DNA of 64,000 nt from Bradysia coprophila (taxonomy: Eukaryota; Arthropoda; Insecta; Diptera; Sciaridae), in the NCBI RefSeq assembly GCF_014529535.1, contig NW_023503670.1, positions 434,001-498,000 of the forward strand, in the 5' to 3' direction. The notes beneath the pieces are model-generated. The model searched no databases. It saw nothing but the letters and a program-made list of their open reading frames with translations, and was not told the origin of the DNA. Made by a program: the position numbers and the translations under genes. Within the stretch, counting starts at the first letter, position 1; the number at the start of each line of letters is the position of its first letter. Of this stretch, positions 47,398-64,000 are shown one piece after another.

Positions 47398-49377
47398 ATG
47401 GACAGATTAGAGAAAAAGGAAATACTGCAGGCGGTGCTAATTGCCGACAATTTCAACGACAATTTTATACCCATCACAAGCTCGACAAGCATGTCCCTCG
47501 TACCACTGGTAAACAAACCGCTTTTGGATTATGCACTTGAAGCTCTCAACCGTTCCGGGATAGAAGAAGTCTTTGTGTTCAGCAGCACGTTCGTCGACAA
47601 AGTTAAGGCGTACATAAAACAGGGAATTTCGGAAAAATGTTCCTGGTCAACGCAAATGAGTGTCCAGGTTATCGGCTCCGAAGGATGTCGTTGTTTGGGT
47701 GATGCACTACGTGATTTGGACGGTAAAAGTGTGATTCGTGGCCACTTTATACTAATGGGATGTGATGCTGTTACCAATGCGCAATTAGGATCAATTTTTG
47801 AGAAGCACAAGCGGATCTGTAAATTTGACAAAGGTGCTGCTATGACGGTCATTTACAAAAAAGTTGGATCCGACCATCGGACGGGGAATGAGGTTGTTGT
47901 AGCAATCGATCAGGACAGCAAAAGACTGCTATTCCATCAGCGACTGAATCCAGTGCACAAGGAACGCAATTTTTCATTTCCACTGGACATATTTTTGGTA
48001 AATTCGACTGTGTCCATCCGTCACGATTTAATGGATCCTCAAATAGCCATCTGTGCACCATCCGTTCTGCCATTGTTTGCCGACAATTTCGATTTTCTGA
48101 GTCGTGACGATTTCATACAAGGCTTACTGATGAATGAAGAGCTGCTGGCCAGTTCCATTTATGTGGCTGAATTGGAGACCGAAGAATACGCTGCGAGAGT
48201 GCATAATTGGCAAACTTATCAAATGGTTAGCAGTGATGTGACAAATCGTTGGGCTTATCCTCTCGTACCGGATATGGGCGTATCGTGTCTGTACCAAAAT
48301 TATCTTTTCTATCGAAATAACATTTACCGGAGCGGAGATTTGCAGTTGGCCCGGGGAGCCATTCTGAAGGAGAATGTCGTCATTCAAAAACAGTGTGCCA
48401 TCGACGATGGATCGGTACTGACGAACAGTGTGGTGGGCAGAAATTGTACGATTGGCAAAAATTGTACCATCGAACATGCATACATCTTCGACAATGTAAC
48501 AATTCAGGATAATTGTGTACTGAAACATTGTGTGATTGGCAGTGGAACGAAGATTTCGCGTGGTAATCTTATTGAATCTGGTGCCGTAATCGGAGACAAC
48601 GTCCTTCTTATCGACAACCAAAAGATTGCCAAAGTTTTGATTCAGTCATCGCCGCCAGAATTTGATGATTCGTCGAAGAAATTAGGTGACACAGCCTACA
48701 CGATTTCTGATCCGGTAGAGCACTGTGAGGCCGATTCTGACGATGAGGATAGCGACAATAAAACCAGTGGATTCGTTCGAATGTCGACAATCGAATTCAT
48801 CAGCAACGATAGTGTTTGCAGTTCGAGCGACGAGGAGGAATCTCGATCCGCTTCACCGGTACAAGAAGACTCAAACATTTTCCTCTCCGAAGTGCTGGAT
48901 TCGTTGAACCGCGGCTTCGACGAAAAGTCGAATCCAGACTTTTTGATATTGGAGATCAATTCGTCACGTTATGCGTACAACATGGCCTTAAGCGAGGTGA
49001 ATTTCTATGTTGTCAAAGCAATACTAAGCCTTCGACATGTTGCCGCTGCGGATGCAAACAATTTGATTGGTGCAATCAATCAAGTGCTAACACATTTGGG
49101 ACCGGTGTTCAAAAATTACATTCGTGGTGATGACGCTATGTTGGATTGCCTGAAGGCGGTCGAGGATAGCTGTGAACAACACGAAACGATTCGATTGAAA
49201 GTGGCTCAAATTTTCCACTATTTCTACGACAAAGAATTGGTGAACGAAGAATCCATTTTGGCATTTTACGGCCAACTGGACGACGATTCGACATGGTTGA
49301 AAAGTGCGCTAAAGAAATTAGTTGATTGGCTTGAAGCGTCCAGCGAGGAAGAGAGTGAAGACGACGAAAGTGAATAA
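47398..49377 (+). CDS. eIF2Bepsilon: Translation initiation factor eIF2B, epsilon subunit
   Basis: A single-exon CDS of 659 residues. It is the catalytic subunit of the eIF2B complex, which exchanges GDP for GTP on eIF2 and is the target of the integrated stress response. Visible: a nucleotidyltransferase-like domain (about 8-250) starting QAVLIADNFNDNFIPITSS and including VPLVNKPLLDYALEAL; a left-handed beta-helix of hexapeptide repeats (about 315-402; VVGRNCTIGKNCTIEHAYIF); an acidic linker with DEDSD and SSDEEES; and a C-terminal W2/HEAT domain (about 490-659), ending WLEASSEEESEDDESE, the acidic/aromatic end that contacts eIF2. The frame is open upstream to 47248, but that part runs through a TG microsatellite. 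The ATG at 47398 matches the family start. A TATTTAG just before it may be a 5' UTR splice acceptor. Length agrees with the fly protein. AATAAA overlaps the stop codon. Confidence 0.97.
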   Translation: MDRLEKKEILQAVLIADNFNDNFIPITSSTSMSLVPLVNKPLLDYALEALNRSGIEEVFVFSSTFVDKVKAYIKQGISEKCSWSTQMSVQVIGSEGCRCLGDALRDLDGKSVIRGHFILMGCDAVTNAQLGSIFEKHKRICKFDKGAAMTVIYKKVGSDHRTGNEVVVAIDQDSKRLLFHQRLNPVHKERNFSFPLDIFLVNSTVSIRHDLMDPQIAICAPSVLPLFADNFDFLSRDDFIQGLLMNEELLASSIYVAELETEEYAARVHNWQTYQMVSSDVTNRWAYPLVPDMGVSCLYQNYLFYRNNIYRSGDLQLARGAILKENVVIQKQCAIDDGSVLTNSVVGRNCTIGKNCTIEHAYIFDNVTIQDNCVLKHCVIGSGTKISRGNLIESGAVIGDNVLLIDNQKIAKVLIQSSPPEFDDSSKKLGDTAYTISDPVEHCEADSDDEDSDNKTSGFVRMSTIEFISNDSVCSSSDEEESRSASPVQEDSNIFLSEVLDSLNRGFDEKSNPDFLILEINSSRYAYNMALSEVNFYVVKAILSLRHVAAADANNLIGAINQVLTHLGPVFKNYIRGDDAMLDCLKAVEDSCEQHETIRLKVAQIFHYFYDKELVNEESILAFYGQLDDDSTWLKSALKKLVDWLEASSEEESEDDESE

Positions 49378-49691
49378 AATGCGGTATTTTATGGATAATG
49401 TTATCATTTGAATCGTTATTAAAACTTAAAGAAACTAAAATTCTAGCTTTGATTCTACTAAGCACTCGTCGGGAAGCCTGAAACATTGCGCTCCCTACCT
49501 TCTCCTTATTCACCTCACTCAATGCTCGTTTTCTATAATTTTTTGCTCATCAAATCGATCGTATTTTGAACTCGATGGCTGAATATAACTTCCTCTATGA
49601 GGTCTCACCGATGAGGTTGTAAGTGTATACAACAGAAGCTGTAGTAAACTCGACGTTTTATAGAACTGAGATCGGTCATTTGGCCTTAACA

Positions 49692-49697
49692 TTTATT
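49692..49697 (-). terminator. Candidate polyadenylation signal of mus308
   Basis: A minus-strand AATAAA 50 bp downstream of the mus308 stop. Transcripts of eIF2B-epsilon from the other side would end within about 100-300 bp of here, so the two 3' ends nearly meet. Confidence 0.5.
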
Positions 49698-49746
49698 TTC
49701 TCCTGATAATTTGTACAAAAAAAAACTTTTAAATTTACACACCTGT

Positions 49747-56604
<6,858 letters not shown>

Positions 56605-57542
56605 CGCGAGCGTCAGTCAATATCAATTTCTATAATTTTCAATTGTATTCCGAGTATTAACAATTAAATTTTTCAACAATTCTGCCTTAGCAAAGTCTAT
56701 TTTGATCGGTTTATTTATTTCAAATCAACACCTTTGACCAACGTAAATGTCAGACTCCTACGACGAGTGCTGACAGCTCCATCTTACGGTCTTTGAACAT
56801 TATTCAGAGACCAGGGAAATGACAAAGATAGAAATGGTTAACTGTGGATTTACATAGCAATATTAAATTTTTCTTTTGTTCATTGACTTTCGAACAATAG
56901 AAAAACATTACATCTGTCACTTTTGCTATGCTATATATAAATCAATGTTTGACATATTCATTGTTAATAATGTTGAGGTTATGCTTCTATGGATGACGGT
57001 TTGACATTTCATTTCACCTTGGAAGAAACCTATAACATCAACACTTATGTGAACAAATACGAAAATTATGAGTTACTGTAAACTCTGGTGTAAGACCAAC
57101 AAATTTTAATTTTTATTAAGTGAAACATTTAATTGTACTTTAAACCTGGTGCCTTGGGGTACTTTGTCAAAATATTTCTTTCTCTTTCATCATAACACTC
57201 TATAGAGCCATTTATGGATGACGTTTTGACAGGTGAAATAAGCCTAATATACTGAAAAAGTCGATTTTCGAAAAAGAAAATTAGTTCCACAACTTTTCAT
57301 TACAAATCATATATGATAACGGCTCGCTTGACGATTGACACAGGGGACTGGACTAACGATGGAATAGACCTAAATTTGATTTGAACTCAAAGATGAATAA
57401 TTTCAGTCCAGTATTTCAATGGTTTTTTAAGTTCGTCTCTTCATAACCGAATTATTTACTGATAAACAAGGTAATCTGATCAAATGCTACGTATAGAGTG
57501 TTTAAGTGAGAGAGATGGCGAAACGACAACCTATTGTTCCAT

Positions 57543-57595
57543 CTCGGGGTCTGCTGTCAGATTCTTTTGTATTATCTATGACAGCAGACCCCGAG
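57543..57595. repeat. Perfect 17-bp hairpin, 19-nt loop
   Basis: CTCGGGGTCTGCTGTCA is exactly complemented after a 19-nt loop. Imperfect pairing extends outward (AGAGATGG with CCATCTCG). It resembles a small-RNA precursor in shape, but the neighbouring foldback points to a MITE. Confidence 0.7.
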
Positions 57596-57626
57596 CTGAT
57601 TTTCCATCTCGCTCTACTTAATGCTG

Positions 57627-57788
57627 AAAACAAACGAGGCATTGGAAACGTGTTTTGGTCCTAGTTTTCATTGACAGATGCAGCAGTCGCGATTTTGAAT
57701 AGAAAAAGTTCTAACTTCATTTGACAGTTTTGAAAATTTCGTCATGAAAAATAGGACCAAAACACGTTTTTAATGTCTCGTTTGTTTT
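57627..57788. repeat. Foldback, about 48-bp arms
   Basis: AAAACAAACGAGGCATTGG and ACGTGTTTTGGTCCTAGTTT on the left are complemented on the right with about five mismatches. With the preceding hairpin it is likely part of one composite MITE. Confidence 0.7.
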
Positions 57789-58595
57789 GAACATAAACAC
57801 CGTATACGCTCTGTTACGGTATATATGCGTGAATATTCACAGGCTGTAAACTTGACCAAATTGGTGGCCATGACTTGTCCTAAACTAAAATTTAACATCG
57901 AACGCTCACTTGGTGCATATATTGATGAAGGTGGATCAAGTTTAATGAACGCTGTAAACTTTTGTTGTATACCATAAATGAATTATACCATTTAATCTGT
58001 GTGCTTGTTGCGTAATAGTATCCTCATTTCTCTGCAACCTGGAGCCCATTCGTTCAACCGAATTTTGAGTACCCTCGCTCATAACATTACGTTGCGGTAA
58101 ATGATAAGAGAAAGAAACGTCATCGTAAATCGCTCCGCTTTGCGCACGAGATTCTGTTTACGTTTCTGTGCAATACTCACGCAATATTAAATATTAATCT
58201 TAAGTCACTCGTTGCATCCCTCGCCGAATAAAGAAAGCTGTTTTAAAGGTAACCAGAAGTTTAATTTGCACGGATTTTTTAATTGAATTTACTAAAACTT
58301 TAAGAAATTCGCTTTTCATTATCATAAATGAGTTAATTCTTCTTCTTATCAACTTATCAGGTGGTAAACACACCACGTCCATATAATGACAGTCAGTGAT
58401 TAAATATTATTGGTAATGAATGAATAGAACGTTAAATTGAAAATAAAATTCTTAGATTAGACTCTACTACACGAACTGACATAAATTTAAATTGTGTAAC
58501 TGACAAACTGATTGGCCTTTGATTATTAAGAGCCCAGCCCCTGTGCCGTCTGAAATCTAACTTCTGTTGCATAACAACTCATAATTTACAGAAAA

Positions 58596-60296
58596 ATGTT
58601 TCTGCAAAAAATTTCTTCAACTTTACCGAAGTCCACGAACGCCTTATGGAATGCTGCTCCAAAGCGCTTGTCTTCCCATTTTATCTACACTCCCGACGAA
58701 AAAGCGCCCATCGCAGGACCAAAAGTAAAGATGAACATGTTTCAGGCTATCAACAATGCCCTGGATCTATCACTGCAAAATGACGAATCAGCTGTTTTAT
58801 TCGGTGAGGATGTAGCTTTCGGCGGAGTGTTTCGATGTTCAATGAATCTTCAGGTAAATATACAGAATTCGTTAAACGATCTGGGTCTGGGGTCAAAGAG
58901 TTAAAAATTGTCTTTAATTTTGTAGAAAAAATTTGGCAAGGACAGAGTCTTTAACACTCCGTTATGTGAACAGGGTATTGCTGGTATGTATCGAAATTCA
59001 ACTGATTCACCCCCTAGTTTCTCAATTAAATTAAATTAAATTTAACAAAATTGAAGGATTCGGAATCGGAGTCGCCAACACTGGTGCTACTGCCATTGCG
59101 GAAATACAATTCGCGGATTATATATTCCCAGCCTTTGATCAGGTAAAATATAAATCGAAAACAAATAAAAAATGTTTACTATGCTGGTGCATGTAATAAG
59201 GCTATTACATGTATAGGCAATAACCTTTACATCACTCGCATAGTAAAACGTCGTACTACACACGGAAAATAAAGTGATATCTCGTATCACGATGAGTAAA
59301 AGTACCTCGGCCTGCCGCCCTCGGATACTTTTTCTCATCTGGATACGAGATATCACTTTACTTCCCTTGCATAGTAATGTACTATTTCATCTGACCACGG
59401 AATGTAAACTAGATCATAAATGAAGCAGCAAAGTGCCGGTATAGAAGTGGTAATTTATTCGATTGCGGATCACTAACTATACGTGCACCGTCTGGAGCTG
59501 TGGGTCACGGTGCCCTGTATCATTCCCAAAGTCCTGAAGCATTCTTTGCGCATGTTCCCGGTAAGATTCGATCCCTTTTCTCCGAATATCCGAAAAAAGA
59601 ACTGCCTCTTCTCGTTTGCAGGACTTAAAGTGGTTGTGCCACGCGGTCCGAATAAGGCAAAAGGATTGCTTTTGGCCTGTATCAAAGACAAAGATCCCTG
59701 CATTGTTTTCGAGCCGAAGACACTGTACCGTGCGGCTGTTGAAGAAGTTCCAGAAGCCGCATTCGAAAGTCCTATTGGCAAAGCTGATATTTTACGATCC
59801 GGTAGTGATGTCACACTAATTGCATGGGGTACGCAGGTGCATGTTATGAAAGAAGTGGCCGATCTTGCTAAAGAAAAATTCAAAGTGAACTGTGAGGTCA
59901 TCGACCTGGTGTCCATTTTACCGTGGGACAAAGAAACCGTTTGCAATGTAATTCATTTTCGACCTTCGCTCCTCCCGATAGATCGTTAATTTTCTTTTCC
60001 ATTTTTCAGTCGGTTAAAAAATGTGGACGAGTAGTTATTGCACACGAAGCACCGCTGACTAGTGGCTTCGGGGCCGAGCTTGCAGCTACGATTCAGGTAA
60101 GAAAACAAATTTACGGTAACATTTTTCTAGATGTACAGCGATTGTATAATTGCAGGAAGAGTGTTTCCTTCATTTAGAAGCACCCGTTCAACGTGTGGCT
60201 GGTTGGGATACACCATTTCCGCATGTATTTGAACCGTTTTACCTTCCTGACAAACATCGGTGCTTGGCAGCTATTAAAAAAGTGATCGACTATTGA
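58596..60296 (+). CDS. Bckdhb: Branched-chain alpha-keto acid dehydrogenase E1 beta, mitochondrial
   Basis: Seven coding exons: 58596-58853, 58926-58983, 59057-59142, 59413-59560, 59622-59947, 60010-60096, 60156-60296 (stop TGA). Frames close to 367 residues, near the family's usual length. With the E1 alpha subunit it forms the thiamine-diphosphate decarboxylase of the complex that breaks down the keto acids of Leu, Ile and Val. Residues 1-28 are rich in Lys, Arg and Ser with no acid, as in a mitochondrial presequence. Conserved blocks: [81 protein letters not shown]-type [34 protein letters not shown] and [15 protein letters not shown]. The FRCS and EPFYLPDK blocks separate it from pyruvate dehydrogenase E1 beta. 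Intron 3 contains a palindromic element. ATTAAA at 60420 may be the polyadenylation signal. Confidence 0.97.
59272..59360. repeat. Palindromic short element, copy 2 (in Bckdhb intron 3)
   Basis: AAGTGATATCTCGTATCAC and GATACGAGATATCACTT enclose the same GTACCTCGG...CGCCCTCGGA centre as 1001-1079. Additional TACTATGC-type inverted words lie outside it (59178-59188 and about 59368-59376), suggesting a longer original element. Confidence 0.65.
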
Positions 60297-63200
60297 TACG
60301 TCAATTGGAATTTATATTATAGAAAACATTCCATGAAAGCATTTGATGTGCTTCGGTTTTGAAATTATTGACAAAAGTACCTACAATCTGCATTTATTTT
60401 GAATTTTCATTTTTTGTTAATTAAAACCAATTTTATGCCAATTCTCGAAGAAAAAAGCATGTAAAACAAAACTCGTCTTTTACTAACACTTGTGGATTTT
60501 ACTTGGAACTGTACATGCGGTGATACATCTTATCTGTAAACTTTTTCCTGTTTCCTAGAAAATTCAGAAATAGTACTCGACTCTGTCGATGTACCAAATT
60601 AAGGGGATTGTGAGCAAAGACCTAAGACACGTCAAATCCACGGGCCATAGGACTTTGTGGCATATATTTGGCCGATATCTTCAAATCTATTTTTTCCATG
60701 AAGCCATGATGGCTCATTTGTGTTTAAATGTACTAAAATGTAGATCATGCTAGCTTCTACATCGTTTTGCATGTGTACAAAAATGAGCCATCATCGTAAA
60801 AAATAGCTTTTTTGCTAACTAGTTAGTTACTCAATAGATGTGAGATTTCTGATATGAGCCGATGGCGAGTTCGGCAACACATCGTGATCGTATGCGCAAA
60901 ACAACCCTATTTACTGACAAGATATTTTATGCAATTAAGAGATGATATTCTTAACTTATGACGCCTGTGTACAATGTGGTATTAACGTATTTTATCGCAT
61001 TAACTATTATGTACAGGAGTGAGATCCTAATTTTTCGGAAACGTCAATTTACGCACGAAAATCCATTTACGCACTACTTAGATCGTACTGCTGCACATAT
61101 AATGATTTAAAGTTTGTATATGAACTTTACCAAGCGTTATTGTCTTATAAAGCTTCTTAGAACAAATGAAGTGCTAGATTTTTACTTACATCTATGGAAA
61201 TGCTTAGGTCAAATCAAGTAATTCGATAGCTGCTATAACGATATTCTTGTCATCTGTTCAAGTTTAAGAAATCTCAAACGCAAGTTGCTTACGCAAAAAT
61301 TGTAACAACAAAAATTTGACAAAGGCCGAATCATCAAAAACCTAGATTGAAATTACAACTTTCTGGCCCTATAACATAATATACTATAATAACCAACCGA
61401 CCAATCAAAAAACAAATAAAAGTGATATTCAAATACGGTAGTTAGCTTTCGTGGAATACTGTTCTCCATATCAATTCAATATTATGCACGTGAAACGATT
61501 TCTCTGGTTGAAGTGTTTCACTGAATATTTTGTACAGAGGGTCCTCATACTGGAATCATTCAATATTCATTAAAATTTCTCTCTCAGATCCTCGACCAAA
61601 TTTCCAGTTTTTGAATAAAATAAATCTCAAAATTATTTCTCTCGAATTCGACTGTATGTGAAAAATAAATTTCGTTTTCTATAACGGCTGATTCAGCAAT
61701 AACTCTGAGTGGTTCTTGTTAAAACTAATTGATATCGTTAAACAAATATCTTAACACGTTGTTATACCTCCATAAACTAAATGACCGATTACCTGATTAG
61801 CATTACTGTACCAATTAATGGAAATAAACAATGGCCAAAGAAATGTTAAATGGCAATTTAAAAACAATTTCCGAAAAGTGAAATTATCTTGCAGTTTTGA
61901 GGATCAGTTTACTTATTTTCTTTTCTTTTTGTATGTCGTGGCCCTACACATAATTGATTTGTCAATATGCATGCAGACAGGCGAAGTTATGGTTTTTCAA
62001 ATGAGAGATATTTGGGTAATGAACAATTTATCTACGTTAAAATATATAGTCATCAATGCCATGCCGTATACACAATATTGTCCATACACCTTGTATATTT
62101 GTCACTGAAGAGAAACTGTGCATATACCTACATGAACACCGCTGATCGTTTTAACAGAATTTTGTATAAATTTCACTTTTGCTTGAGCTTACAATTTTTA
62201 ACCAACCAAAAGTGGTAACGTCGTTTTATTTTCAATTTAAAAGACTCAAAAAATTACTTCCGGATATTTTGTGGTTTTACTTTTCCTGTGAAAATTCTGT
62301 CTATTCGATATTTATGTCTTTACTGACCTATAGTTCTGAGCAAGTCATTTCCTTAGAAATAATAAATAGCGGAACTGTACCGAACGGAAACATTTTTCGA
62401 CAATCCAAGCTTATGTCTCGGTCAGCAAATCAGTGACACTTTTAATTACCAGCGAAGGAAATGGAATTGTGTGACTAACATAGTTTTAAAATAATCAAAA
62501 ATGCCCTAGTGTGGTAAGTCAATTGTATTATCAGTCAACAGTTATCGAATTAGTCGATATTTACTGATTATCATTCGATATTTACCGAATATCATCAGTC
62601 GTTATTTAACGATTTATCGATCAAATATTCGATTGATATTAATTTTTTTGAAAATATCGATGATTCTAAGGAAATAATCGATATTTTACCAATCGAATGA
62701 ATTATCAAACATGCCTATTCAGTAAATTAAAAATCATTTTCTGTTAACCATTCCTGGAATGATTCCATCGTAACTTCATTACTTGAAGAGAGTTGTCGAA
62801 GTTGACCAACTGCGCACCTTAAACCTACCAGAAATTACCATCATTTTTTAGATTTCCTCACTAAATAACCTGTCACATACGGCTATTCATCTGTTATCTA
62901 TAGCGACAACAAAAATAATGACAAGCTCTGTGTAAAATGGTTCTTTATATACATAGTAAAATGCATGTTAAGAGTCAATTCGCCAAAACTTCGAACAGTC
63001 GGGATTCAAGCAAGCCGACAGCGACCCAAACGAGCTATGGCTCAAATGAATCGTCGTTCAATTCTGATAACATCGTGGAACAACTTTTTTCCCGAAATTT
63101 TTTTGTTGGGCTGTCATGGCCCTTAGAAAAATTTTCTCCGAAGTGGTCGTGAAAATCGTTTTTTATCAATTACTCCAACATGCGAGATATGAATAATGTC

Positions 63201-63580
63201 AAATTGTGTACGTTTATGAAGGTCGATGAGCTGAATATTATTGACCAACAAACGCCGAAGTTCGACCCACCCAGCTGCCACAACAAGTGAAAAACCTCGG
63301 AAAAGCCGAAATTTTTGAAGTGCTCTGGGCGGTTGGGAAAGTTAGTAGCAGGAAGCTCTAAACCGGAGTTTTGTAACTTACTTCTCGCCCTATCCATTGA
63401 CATCCCACTCGACCATACTCACCGTCCCAGATAGAAATAGAGTTGATTTTTCACAATGTGTCTCAACTCATCAAATTTTGGAAAATCTTCGAACTCTAAA
63501 GTTCTCCAAACAACGTTTTTTCGAGCGAATTTTATTATTTATAGTTTTACGAGATAATAGTCAGTAAAACTAACGTGGTA
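60297..63580. other. Intergenic sequence, no gene recognised
   Basis: The 3' UTR of Bckdhb, then AT-rich DNA with short ORFs only. It contains a short hairpin near 60708-60793 (GATGGCTCATTT and complement), an ATCGAT/CGATA-rich block (62541-62698) and a partial 185-bp repeat at about 62890-62975. Confidence 0.55.
62541..62698. promoter_or_regulatory. Cluster of CGATA/ATCGAT words
   Basis: Eight or more TATCGA, TCGATA or ATCGAT words in about 160 bp. In Drosophila, TATCGATA-like elements bind DREF and CGATA clusters bind BEAF-32; using that here is inference. In AT-rich DNA with a local duplication it could also be a decayed tandem repeat. Confidence 0.3.
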
Positions 63581-63994
63581 CAGCCAGAAGATGAGCCATA
63601 GATCTTTTTTGTAGAGGCCAAACTGTCAAAATGAAGCAAAATTCAAAAATTTTACCTCATCAATTCTTTGAAAATAGTAAATCGAGCTCGAAGTTGTTTT
63701 TCTGATTAGTTCCTGTCTCACCAACTCACATATGTTTTGAAAAATTGCATTTCTCAATATATGTGGATATAGTACCTGGATGCAATGTATCGAGAAATGC
63801 TAATTTTTATAATTCACGTATTTTGGTTAGACAGAATTGATAAAATGGGAAGATACTTTATCGTGCAGATCAGAAAAGCCATTTTGAGCTCGATTTACTA
63901 TTTTCAAAAAATTGATGAGGTAAAATTTTTGAATTTTGCTACATTTTGGCAGTTTGGCCTCTACAAAAAAGATCTATGGCTCATCTTCTGGCTG
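63581..63994. mobile_element. 414-bp foldback element flanked by TA
   Basis: Left end CAGCCAGAAGATGAGCC, right end its exact complement, TA on both sides (63579-63580, 63995-63996). The arms pair for about 115 bp with few mismatches (ATTTTACCTCATCAATT, GTAAATCGAGCTC), and GCATTTCTC pairs with GAGAAATGC inside. TA flanks and CA ends suggest a Tc1/mariner-type MITE. It is complete just inside the window. Confidence 0.8.
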
Positions 63995-64000
63995 TATAAC

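Larger units (their letters stand above)
56605..58595. other. Intergenic region between divergent mus308 and Bckdhb
   Basis: 2 kb separating two divergent start codons, so it should hold both promoters; no core element stands out. It contains a hairpin (57543-57595) and a foldback (57627-57788) nested in larger imperfect inverted ends near 57492 and 57815. A 60-codon minus ORF at 58200-58382 has no recognisable family. Confidence 0.55.

Noticed and set aside
58596-60296. Identity as pyruvate dehydrogenase E1 beta
   Set aside because: The [20 protein letters not shown] and FEPFYLPDK blocks are those of the branched-chain enzyme.

Overview
The window looks like insect, most likely dipteran, nuclear DNA. 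It is AT-rich. It holds five conserved multi-domain eukaryotic genes with GT-AG introns (many 50-80 nt, a few of several kb), and its large gene-poor stretches are full of short inverted-repeat elements, tandem repeats and degenerate transposons. The proteins resemble Drosophila orthologues closely (rotated abdomen, mus308, Rgl). I cannot name the species; a nematoceran such as a fungus gnat is a guess. No bacterial, viral or CRISPR features are visible.

Layout. 1-2 kb: a secreted proline-rich EYGPP-repeat protein on the minus strand. 2-9.7 kb: no recognisable gene; foldback elements, including a near-perfect 320-bp inverted repeat with a 9-bp target duplication. 9.7-19.8 kb (minus): a RalGDS-type exchange factor (Rgl) in nine coding exons, with a MITE, direct repeats and a transposon remnant in its 5.5-kb first intron. 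19.8-34.2 kb: no recognisable gene; tandem arrays, foldbacks, a hAT-like element and a (GACG)n tract. 34.2-38.9 kb (plus): POMT1/rotated abdomen in eight coding exons, with a 710-bp internally deleted hAT element nested in intron 1. 39-47.4 kb: a small coiled-coil ORF, a cluster of GATTAAC sites, a 158-bp satellite array, a tRNA-like SINE head, several TIR elements and one orphan ORF. 47.4-60.3 kb: a compact housekeeping block with eIF2B-epsilon (plus), DNA polymerase theta/mus308 (minus, 17 coding exons, convergent with eIF2B-epsilon) and the branched-chain keto acid dehydrogenase E1-beta gene (plus, divergent from mus308). 60.3-64 kb: repeats, including a 414-bp foldback at the right edge.

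The five conserved genes act in unrelated pathways: Ral signalling, protein O-mannosylation in the ER, translation initiation, microhomology-mediated DNA repair, and mitochondrial branched-chain amino acid catabolism. Nothing suggests an operon-like unit. The only tight arrangement is the convergent eIF2B-epsilon/mus308 pair, with stop codons about 370 bp apart. I rebuilt exon borders by hand from splice consensus, reading frame and family alignment from memory; all internal frames close exactly. I saw no clear undescribed multi-gene system. The less ordinary signals are the mobile-element insertions with intact target-site duplications, two tandem arrays with dimeric organisation, and a dense GATTAAC cluster.
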